Origin: Crocinitomicaceae bacterium
GTDB taxonomy: Bacteria > Bacteroidota > Bacteroidia > Flavobacteriales_D > Crocinitomicaceae
Reading direction: 5' to 3'
Assembly (NCBI GenBank): GCA_013215515.1
Contig: JABSPC010000009.1
Location: 1 to 12,246, forward strand
DNA: 12,246 nt
The notes below the pieces were generated by a model. That model was not told where the DNA came from. It ran no database searches and saw only the letters and a list, made by a program, of their open reading frames with translations. The position numbers and the translations under genes were made by a program. Shown in pieces: positions 1 through 7,942 of this stretch; position 1 is the first letter of the stretch; every line of letters starts with the position of its first letter.

Positions 1-192
1 ATCCTGAATAATCACCTCGTTATGAAATCCTTTAGAGACTAGTTGACGTGTTTTGAATTCTTGGGGAACTACATTACGCTCTTCGAAATATAGTTTCAAT
101 TTCCCTTCAAGTTGTTCTGATTTAACTAAATCAAAATGCTCAACTAGCATTTCTGGTAAAATCAGCTTTAATAAATCTAGATAAGCCTCCAA
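1..192 (-). CDS. ISAon1-family transposase N-terminal-region protein, partial (3' end beyond window)
   Basis: The minus strand from 192 down to the window edge is open and reads as about 64 residues, including LLKLILPEMLVEHFDLV, then YFEERNVVP and LVSKGFHNEVIIQD. This is the pattern I know from the small first ORF of ISAon1-type insertion sequences in Bacteroidota, which lies upstream of the DDE transposase ORF. Family members usually begin with Met followed by an acidic residue and a Tyr-Leu-Asp-Leu-Leu segment. The matching codon here is TTG at 190-192; the only ATG in frame lies about 20 codons later, inside the conserved part. The frame is closed upstream by a TGA near 225. The start is therefore either TTG or a decayed ATG. 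The rest of this ORF and the transposase proper would lie to the left. The family match is from memory of the motif, not from a search. Confidence 0.72.
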   Translation of the reverse strand, partial: MEAYLDLLKLILPEMLVEHFDLVKSEQLEGKLKLYFEERNVVPQEFKTRQLVSKGFHNEVIIQD

Positions 193-260
193 TAGAATAC
201 TGTTTTTACAAAGAAAACACTTTCAGTTTAAATTCCTCCCCAACTTTTGGACTTGATCCC
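1..260 (-). mobile_element. End of an ISAon1-like insertion sequence (rest beyond left edge)
   Basis: The element comprises the partial ORF above plus about 65 bp of untranslated leader. On the minus strand the leader begins near 260 with GGATCAAGTCCAAAAGTTGG. The right boundary is placed at about 257-261 because IS6 transposase homology starts abruptly there on the other strand, directly after an in-frame TGA at 254-256. No target-site duplication can be tested because the other end of the element is outside the window. Confidence 0.5.
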
Positions 261-262
261 GA

Positions 263-610
263 ATGAGTGCTCAGAGTTTCCTTATTAAAGTAATAGAGAA
301 TAATGGAAAACCAGAGTTAATTAATATAGGCAAAAGCGGTTCAAATTCAAGTGCGATTCGAGTTTACAACCTAAGAGCTTTGGCTACCAAGTCCAAGATC
401 AAAATTAGGCAGTGTAAGTATCTCAATAACATTGTAGAACAAGATCATCGCTTTATAAAGAAGCGGATAAATCAAGGTTTAGGTTTTAAGGAATTTGAAT
501 CAGCTCGAAGAACAATAGCAGGAATAGAAATCGTTCACATGATTAGAAAAGATCAAATGGTTGGTCAAGATAAAAATACGTTTACAACATTCAAATCATT
601 AGCAGCATAG
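263..610 (+). pseudogene. IS6-family transposase, C-terminal remnant
   Basis: The 115 residues match the C-terminal half of IS6/IS26-type DDE transposases: FLIKVIENNGKPELINI, then the diagnostic KYLNNIVEQDHRFIKKR block carrying the catalytic Glu, then LGFKEFESARRTIAGIEIVHMI. Full-length family proteins are about 230 aa. The helix-turn-helix region and first catalytic Asp (the DETY motif in IS26) are missing because the reading frame is interrupted at 254-256, at the junction with the ISAon1-like element. The second catalytic Asp, normally in an N-[IT]-D-K motif, is Gly here (NIGKSG, codon GGC where GAC would be expected). The fragment cannot be an active transposase. The ATG at 263 is simply the first in-frame ATG after the junction and probably not a genuine start. 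Confidence 0.88.
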
Positions 611-647
611 AAGTTGGTATAAATGACTATTTTATAATTTGACTGAT

Positions 648-662
648 AGATGCGACAGAACC
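648..662. repeat. Right terminal inverted repeat of the IS6-family element
   Basis: Read on the minus strand from 662, the sequence is GGTTCTGTCGCATCT. It closely resembles IS6-family ends such as GGTTCTGTTGCAAA or the IS26 end GGCACTGTTGCAAA. It lies about 40 bp after the transposase stop, as expected for the right end. The left partner is not in the window. Confidence 0.7.
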
Positions 663-734
663 TAATTATTTGAGTATAAATAAATTATCATTGTAGTAAA
701 TATTATTATTTTGTAGGTTCAAAGAATCAAATAA

Positions 735-2930
<2,196 letters not shown>

Positions 2931-2968
2931 CCTTAGCGTACAATCTAGTAAAATACTTATTTAACAAG

Positions 2969-2997
2969 AGGTGGTCTGACAACGGACCACCTTTCTT
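2969..2997 (+). terminator. Rho-independent terminator of katG
   Basis: A perfect 8-bp stem, AGGTGGTC (2969-2976) with GACCACCT (2985-2992), encloses an 8-nt loop and is followed by a T-rich run (TTTCTT). It lies 38 bp after the katG stop. The convergent gene ends at 3022, so the hairpin may also slow transcripts from the right, but the T run on that side is poor. Confidence 0.85.
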
Positions 2998-3021
2998 AAA
3001 CTCACACTTTAAAATTATTGT

Positions 3022-3327
3022 TTAGACTTTCGAATAGTTGATCAAGTCCAAGAGCATATCAACAATGTTCTCTGAACTGGTTTTTTTTAATTTTTTATAA
3101 GAACAGATCATAACCATTCCGGTTTCAATTCTGTAAGTGATGATACCAATGTTTCGATTACCGGGTTGAGCAATTATATTAATTTCATTAATTGATGTAC
3201 CCATGCCGTCAGCATATGTACATTTCATCTTCCAAGAAATGTTCTCATGTTCATTTGAGAATTCATTTAATAAATTCAATATAGTTGCTCTGTCTTTCAT
3301 TGCCATTGAACGTTTTATTAATAACAA
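3022..3327 (-). CDS. Hypothetical protein, 101 aa, family not recognised
   Basis: A short soluble protein with no signal peptide, membrane segment or metal-binding motif that I can see. The first 25 residues and the last 20 (SSENIVDMLLDLINYSKV) look helical. The middle, from about residue 30 to 80, alternates hydrophobic and polar residues as in a small beta sheet (for example GIITYRIETGMVMICSYKKL), suggesting an alpha-beta-alpha domain. Three in-frame ATGs near the start (3327, 3306, 3300) make the N-terminus uncertain; beginning at the second or third would drop the basic MLLIKRS stretch. It is convergent with katG and lies downstream of the broken OsmC gene on the same strand, about 60 bp beyond its end, so the two may once have been cotranscribed. 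The frame is open and the codon use looks normal, so I take it as a gene, but function cannot be assigned. Confidence 0.6.
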   Translation of the reverse strand: MLLIKRSMAMKDRATILNLLNEFSNEHENISWKMKCTYADGMGTSINEINIIAQPGNRNIGIITYRIETGMVMICSYKKLKKTSSENIVDMLLDLINYSKV

Positions 3328-3384
3328 ATAGGTAATCGAAACTTTAATATGCTACAAACCCTATTAGCGAAGAAATTACATTTT

Positions 3385-3779
3385 ACACTAGAAGAGTCTA
3401 CAGATATTTGCGTATTTAGTAATTTTGAAATAGGACAATTTTATTCAGCTTCTTTTACAGAAGCTTGAAATGTTGATTCATCGATACCAGCAATTTTAGT
3501 TTTGAACTAGTTACAATTCCATCTTCAATAGTAACTACACATGATGTTTCTAATTGATCAGGAGTAAACCCTTTTGTCACCTAGTACAAAAGAAAGCCTT
3601 ATGCTAAAACATCCTGCATGAGCTGCTGCAACTAATTCCTCAGGGTTAGTTCCTGTACCATCTTCAAATATTGAACCAAAAGAGTATTGAGTCTTGTTTA
3701 ATACTGAGCTTTGAGTAGTTAAATTACCTTCACCGTCCATGCCACTCCCTCTCCATATTGCTGTTGCCGATCTATTCAT
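3385..3779 (-). pseudogene. OsmC-family peroxiredoxin, inactivated by frameshift and stop
   Basis: The first 68 or so residues match the start of OsmC-type organic hydroperoxide reductases: ATAIWRGSGMDGEGNL, FEDGTGTNPEELVAAAHAGCFS with the first catalytic Cys, and LSFVLGDK. The frame then breaks. A run of four A on the minus strand (3572-3575) appears to carry one extra base; removing it restores GFTPDQLETSCVVTIEDG in register with the family. Without the repair, translation stops at the TGA at 3558-3560. Further on, about four codons seem to be missing (SSKLKIAGIDE where the family has a longer KLxxxAKxxG stretch). An in-frame TAA at 3441-3443 then sits where a Lys or Glu codon is expected, just before NCPISKLLN with the second catalytic Cys. 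With three separate lesions, a single sequencing error does not explain the defect. A functional copy would have reduced peroxides with thiols in the cytoplasm. Confidence 0.88.
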
Positions 3780-3901
3780 TTTTTTGAGTTTAAATTAAAA
3801 AAATACATCCACTACTTTTCTGATTCAGCGGTATTTACATACTTTTTGAAATGATGAATTTAAGGTTAAAAAATTAATTTCTAAAATAAACTGGCTACAA
3901 C

Positions 3902-3933
3902 AAAAAATAAACACCGCTAAAACGAGCGTTTAT
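3902..3933 (-). terminator. Putative rho-independent terminator reading leftward
   Basis: On the minus strand, ATAAAC and GCT pair with AGC and GTTTAT around a 6-nt loop, with a 3-nt bulge on the downstream arm. The hairpin is followed directly by TTTTTG. The run of T lies only on the minus-strand side, which sets the direction. It ends about 85 bp after the TAA of the open segment at 4020-4136 and could be the surviving terminator of that lost gene. Confidence 0.45.
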
Positions 3934-4019
3934 TCAAAACATTATGTTTTGTCAAGGCTGTTAAACATCAAGGTAAACTTCCTTCCTAGTTTAAGAATTC
4001 AATATACTTCGTGAAAAAC

Positions 4020-4136
4020 TTAGTTCAATATTTTGCTATAGTCAAATTTATCCTTCCCTGCTAATTGATCCTTTACTTCATATATAACTTGTCCCAAATT
4101 GGGATTCACGGTCTCCAAATGGGAATAAATAAATAA
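4020..4136 (-). pseudogene. Possible C-terminal scrap of a lost minus-strand gene
   Basis: The minus strand is open for 38 codons after a TAG (4137-4139) and ends with TAA at 4020-4022. The segment reads LETVNPNLGQVIYEVKDQL followed by AGKDKFDYSKILN, which has the amino-acid make-up of a real protein end rather than random A/T-rich DNA. No start codon or upstream continuation is visible, and I do not recognise the family. The likely terminator downstream (3902-3933) supports the idea. An open stretch this short can also occur by chance. Confidence 0.3.
4092..4126. promoter_or_regulatory. Two related palindromes 21 bp apart, possible operator
   Basis: A perfect palindrome, TCCCAA-A-TTGGGA (4092-4104), is followed by an imperfect copy, CTCCAAATGGGAAT (4113-4126). 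Their centres, about 4098 and 4119, are 21 bp apart, two turns of B-DNA, as expected for two dimers bound on the same face. They lie about 165 bp before the first gene of the polysaccharide cluster. They also overlap the possible gene scrap at 4020-4136, so they may be a coincidence of old coding sequence. Confidence 0.3.
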
Positions 4137-4288
4137 CTAGAAACACTCAAGCCCCCTGATTACTGGGCACTTTAAGTTTTCGCACTCAAATTGATATTCT
4201 ATTTGCAAGCACTTTCATTCGCTTCAATAAAAAACACACTAATACTAACCGATTACTTAATAGGCAAGGTGATCAAAAATTAGAACTT

Positions 4289-4648
4289 ATGCATTTTAAA
4301 AAAAATGAACTAACAATTGTGTACAATGGAAATCATTATAAATCGAAACAAACGCTAGGAATAGCAAGATCATTGGTTCGGAAAATCAATGTGCAGGACA
4401 TTACAAATCACCAGATTTCTGTGAATCTATTTTGCACTCTTTTATCAAGAACAAGTGTTTCCCCGAAACAACTTATTAATAAGGCTGATCCATATTATCA
4501 GCAAGAGCTAAAAAATCGTCAATTTACTGATGAGGGTTGGTTCTATATACTAAAAAACAATCCTCATCTCTTAATAAATCCATTGGTTTTTTACAAGGAT
4601 AAAGGTGGGATTTGTTTAACCCCAACAGACATCTTAAAAATAGCTTAA
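4289..4648 (+). CDS. ArsC/Spx-like thioredoxin-fold protein lacking the catalytic cysteine
   Basis: A soluble 119-aa protein. The C-terminal half follows the ArsC/Spx pattern: VSPKQLINKADPYYQQ (about 57-72), helix TDEGWFYILKNNPHLLINP (80-98), then the strand LVFYKDKGGICL (99-110); ArsC relatives have a conserved N-P-x-L-h-x-x-P-h block here. The N-terminus, LTIVYNGNHYKSKQTLG (8-24), aligns with the ArsC active-site loop, but Tyr17 stands where the reductase has its catalytic Cys. The two Cys present (49 and 109) are elsewhere. Arsenate reduction is therefore unlikely, and a binding or regulatory role is possible; Spx, for instance, works by contacting RNA polymerase, although it does have a CxxC. 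The gene is the first plus-strand gene before the polysaccharide export genes, 104 bp ahead of the next start with no terminator between, so it may lead the operon. The family call rests on motif layout only. Confidence 0.68.
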   Translation: MHFKKNELTIVYNGNHYKSKQTLGIARSLVRKINVQDITNHQISVNLFCTLLSRTSVSPKQLINKADPYYQQELKNRQFTDEGWFYILKNNPHLLINPLVFYKDKGGICLTPTDILKIA

Positions 4649-4752
4649 TAATTAACACTTAGACATCTCTATATCACATAAATAAAGTTGTAAAATCTAC
4701 TACTAAAATGAGAGTCATTACAGATTCCATTTATTTACAAAAACTCATAATT

Positions 4753-5541
4753 ATGGTACTCTATCGATCATTACTACGCATTACACTCATACTTTTTTTA
4801 TTACTGTCATCATGCGGCACTTACGACAAGCTAGTCTATTTTCAGGATGGAGATATTATTGGTGGGGAATTAAACTGTCAAAGTTACACTCCCACATTTC
4901 AACCTGATGATCTTCTTTCAATTTCTATCATGAGTGAGAATCCTATAGACGCAGAACCGTTTAATCTTCCAGCGGAGCTTACTACACTTTCAAAAAGCAA
5001 TAATGGGTATTACAATGGCATCCCCTCGAGCGGTGGTTACCTAGTCGATTCATTAGGAAATGTAAGCCTTCCGATAATCGGTATTATTCAAATCAGTGGA
5101 ATGACTAGAATCGAAGCTTCCGAATTTATTTTAAAAAAACTAGAACACTTTTTGGTTAAGCCATCTATTCAAATAAGTATTCTAAATTTTAAAATAACGG
5201 TTCTTGGTGATGTACGCGCTCCCGGAACATTTAAAATTCCCAATGAACGAATTACCATTTTAGAGTCATTGGGTCTTGCAGGAGATCTAAATATTACCGG
5301 CAATCGAAAAAATGTAGCTGTCATCAGAAATGAGGGAGCAACAAAGAATCTTTACATTATCGACCTAACCTCCAATAGTATGTTCACCTCTCCAGTCTAT
5401 TATTTGAATCAAAATGATGTGGTTTATGTTGAACCGAATCAAGCCAAACGATTGGGATCAACAACAGGGTATAAGTTCTGTTCATTCATTATTTCTATAT
5501 CCTCAGTGTTCTTTACCTTAACCATTCTATTAACAAAATAG
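4753..5541 (+). CDS. Wza-type polysaccharide export outer-membrane lipoprotein
   Basis: Forms the outer-membrane channel through which capsule or exopolysaccharide leaves the cell, working with the Wzc-type protein encoded next. From the ATG at 4753 the protein has 262 aa and a classic lipoprotein signal: basic MVLYRSLLR, hydrophobic core, and lipobox LSSC with Cys21 as the lipidated residue. An in-frame ATG at 4708 would add 15 residues before the signal and is less likely. The polysaccharide-export domain spans about 45-143 (FQPDDLLSISIMSENPIDAE, then DSLGNVSLPIIG and the helix before KPSIQISIL). One SLBB domain follows at about 147-195 (ITVLGDVRAPGTFKIPN, ILESLGLAGDL). The last 20 residues form a hydrophobic helix (FIISISSVFFTLTILL), in the position where Wza has its membrane-spanning C-terminal helix. 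It is 36 bp upstream of the Wzc-type gene, a standard pairing. Confidence 0.92.
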   Translation: MVLYRSLLRITLILFLLLSSCGTYDKLVYFQDGDIIGGELNCQSYTPTFQPDDLLSISIMSENPIDAEPFNLPAELTTLSKSNNGYYNGIPSSGGYLVDSLGNVSLPIIGIIQISGMTRIEASEFILKKLEHFLVKPSIQISILNFKITVLGDVRAPGTFKIPNERITILESLGLAGDLNITGNRKNVAVIRNEGATKNLYIIDLTSNSMFTSPVYYLNQNDVVYVEPNQAKRLGSTTGYKFCSFIISISSVFFTLTILLTK

Positions 5542-5577
5542 ATAACCACAATTAATTTAAATATCACTCAGCATAAA

Positions 5578-7932
5578 ATGGAAAATAACAACGCACCATA
5601 TCAACCCGAAGAAAAAATCAATCCACGTGTTTACTTTAAATTGTTCTTCAAAGCATGGAAATGGTACGCACTAAGTTTTATCATTTGTCTAATTATTGGT
5701 ATGGCGTACCTACGTTATTCGACATCCATTTATACATCACAAACAACTATTCTGATGATTGAGGATGAAGAAAACATACTCATTGACTATGATGCCATAA
5801 ATCTGGACAGGTATTCTCTTGGAAGAAAAACAGAGGCCGAAGCAGTAATCTTAAAGTCACGTTTCTTATTAGAAAAGGTTGTACAAAATCAGAAATTGAA
5901 CATTCAAGTTTTTTCACTTACCGGACGAACTGAATTGAAACTTACCGAAGTATATGAAGACCCGACCTTCACCATTTCTCAATCAACGGAACTTGATAGC
6001 CTCTTGTACGACAAGAAATTAGAGTTTGAAATCCACCCAATAAGCCATACCAGTTTCGAGCTTACAGTGGGTAATAAACCCACAGCCGTTTGTAAGATCC
6101 ATGATGTATTTAATGTTGGTGAAGTAGAATTGCGTCTTACCCCAAATTCGGACTACCGCAAACATTGGTTAAACTATAAATACAAAGTAGTTATTACCCC
6201 AATTGATCAAGTCGTATCAAGATTACAACAGGAAATATCAATCAACGATGAAAAATTTGAAGTAGGTATTTTGGTTCTTTCACTAAATGGACCAACACCA
6301 GCAAGGAATGATGACATAATAGATGGTTTAATTAAAGAATATCAAGTACAAAGCATTATTGAAAAGAATAGAGTTGCAAATAGTACCAACGTATTTATTG
6401 ATAGAAGACTAATACTTATTGAGAAAGAACTCTCAATGATTGAGACAAGCGCCGAAACTTTGAAAAAAGAAAATGATGTCTTAGATATTGATATTACTTA
6501 TTCCAGTATCCTATTAAAACAAAACGAACTCGACAAATATATAATCAATACTGAAGTTCAGTTGGCCGTTGTCAGGTATGTACAAGAGTACATTAATGAG
6601 AAAGGCCATAAGTTAATACCTGTAAATCTGGGACTTGTCAGTACACCCTTGGTTAAAGCGATAAACGCGTATAATTTGCTATTCAATGAATTCACACAAC
6701 TTAAAAAAACTACTGGCGACAAGAACCCAAAAGTTATTAACATGGAAAACGAATTTGCTCCGCGTAAATTAAACCTTCAAAAGAGTATGAATAGCCTTAT
6801 TCTTTCTCAAGAACTCCGACTAAAGGAGCTCAAAGCTCAATACGAATTAGGAGAACAAAAGATTGCCTTACTCCCGAGGTTTCAAAAGCAACAAAGAAAT
6901 ATTGATCGACACAAACAAATTATTGAATCTCTCTATTTATTTCTCTTAAAGAAAAAGGAGGAAAATGAAATAATTCTAGCTTCTACAATTGCGGATTGTA
7001 GAGTAATTGACAAAGCATTTAGCAATCCCAGCCCTATTTCTCCAAATAAAAGAGTTGTTTATATACTAATAGTAGCGATAAGTATAACAACTCCATCGAT
7101 TGGGCTTTATTTGAAGGCTGTTTTTAACAATAAGGTTCTTTCCCCTGAAGATATGGAGAAGTATGGAATCCCATTATTCGGAACTCTCCCAAATAATAAA
7201 GAAAAGGAACCAAGCTATTCAAAGCAGTTAAACAACCCTATTTCTGATTCCTTTAGAAAACTTCGAGTACTGTTAACCATGAAGTTTGGAATAGAACAAA
7301 AATATAGTAACACTCTTCTTGTCACTTCATTGAAATCAAAAGAGGGAAAAACCTTTACATCTTTGAACCTTGGGCGTTCTATTGCAGATATTGGCAAAAA
7401 AGTGGTGGTCATTGATGTTGATTTGCACTCCCAAGGACTAGCTGAACAAGTAAATATAAATCCAAGTTCAAAAGGAGTTTCGAGCTATGTGTCCGACGAA
7501 AATTTGCCCTTAAAAGACATTTTAATCGCTTCAAGTGAATTTGATAAGCTTGCGTTTATTAGTTCTGGACCTTCAACTGATCATCCAAGTGAAATCCTTG
7601 CCAATCCTCGAATTCAAAAATTAATAGAACAAGCCAAAAAAGAATTTGAATATGTAATTATTGATGCCGGCTCACTTGACACAGCCATAGACACTTATTT
7701 GTTGGTTCCTCATATTGACATGACATTACTAATTTGTAAAGCTGGAACAACAAGAACAGAAGATTTAAAAACAATCCGTAATTATTCTATTAAAAATAGT
7801 CTAGGGAACACTCTTGTAGTATTCAATTCCTACGCAAAAAAATTAGTTCGTCATGATTCAAGCTCCGAAGCAGAAAAAAAATGGCCCAGACGATTGATAA
7901 ACAATTTAAAAAACACACTTAAACGTAACTAA
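5578..7932 (+). CDS. Wzc-type polysaccharide co-polymerase with degenerate tyrosine-kinase domain
   Basis: An inner-membrane protein that controls chain length and couples polymerisation to the Wza channel. It has 784 aa. TM1 is at about 25-45. A long periplasmic part includes coiled-coil stretches around 270-300 and 400-460. A proline-rich NPSPISP motif (483-489) precedes TM2 at about 493-513. A cytoplasmic BY-kinase domain follows: SDSFRKLR (556-563), Walker A ending EGKT (589-592), Walker A' IDVDLH (612-617) and Walker B YVIID (692-696). SSGPSTDHPSEIL (662-674) matches the family GPxPxNPxELL segment. Departures from active kinases: the usual Asp-x-Pro-Pro after Walker B is Asp-Ala-Gly-Ser, the DxDxR motif has His for Arg, and the tail after residue 752 contains no Tyr, whereas BY-kinases end in a Tyr cluster that is autophosphorylated. 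Chain-length control may therefore not use the normal phosphorylation cycle. The flippase gene follows after 10 bp. Confidence 0.93.
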   Translation: MENNNAPYQPEEKINPRVYFKLFFKAWKWYALSFIICLIIGMAYLRYSTSIYTSQTTILMIEDEENILIDYDAINLDRYSLGRKTEAEAVILKSRFLLEKVVQNQKLNIQVFSLTGRTELKLTEVYEDPTFTISQSTELDSLLYDKKLEFEIHPISHTSFELTVGNKPTAVCKIHDVFNVGEVELRLTPNSDYRKHWLNYKYKVVITPIDQVVSRLQQEISINDEKFEVGILVLSLNGPTPARNDDIIDGLIKEYQVQSIIEKNRVANSTNVFIDRRLILIEKELSMIETSAETLKKENDVLDIDITYSSILLKQNELDKYIINTEVQLAVVRYVQEYINEKGHKLIPVNLGLVSTPLVKAINAYNLLFNEFTQLKKTTGDKNPKVINMENEFAPRKLNLQKSMNSLILSQELRLKELKAQYELGEQKIALLPRFQKQQRNIDRHKQIIESLYLFLLKKKEENEIILASTIADCRVIDKAFSNPSPISPNKRVVYILIVAISITTPSIGLYLKAVFNNKVLSPEDMEKYGIPLFGTLPNNKEKEPSYSKQLNNPISDSFRKLRVLLTMKFGIEQKYSNTLLVTSLKSKEGKTFTSLNLGRSIADIGKKVVVIDVDLHSQGLAEQVNINPSSKGVSSYVSDENLPLKDILIASSEFDKLAFISSGPSTDHPSEILANPRIQKLIEQAKKEFEYVIIDAGSLDTAIDTYLLVPHIDMTLLICKAGTTRTEDLKTIRNYSIKNSLGNTLVVFNSYAKKLVRHDSSSEAEKKWPRRLINNLKNTLKRN

Positions 7933-7942
7933 AACACCATTA

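Larger units (their letters stand above)
3780..4288. other. 509-bp stretch without an intact gene
   Basis: This A/T-rich stretch separates the minus-strand OsmC relic from the plus-strand polysaccharide cluster, so it should hold divergent promoters. I see no complete gene and no RNA gene. It contains a terminator-like hairpin reading leftward (3902-3933), a 38-codon minus-strand open segment that looks like a gene's C-terminus (4020-4136) and two related palindromes (4092-4126). No clear Bacteroidota promoter (TTTG at about -33 with TAnnTTTG at about -7) was found upstream of 4289. Confidence 0.6.

Noticed and set aside
690-713. Possible Bacteroidota promoter before katG (TTATTTTG at 706-713)
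   Set aside because: It differs from TAnnTTTG at the second base, and no TTTG lies at the required distance upstream (the nearest are about 33 and 12 bp away).
4091-4104. CRISPR or tandem repeat array around the CCCAAATTGGG palindromes
   Set aside because: There are only two copies, the second is imperfect and the period is 21 bp; no further units exist on either side.
4195-4205. TATTCTATTTGC as a -7 box for the polysaccharide cluster
   Set aside because: The TA and TTTG parts are adjacent rather than two bases apart, and no -33 element is spaced correctly, so it is not supported as a promoter.
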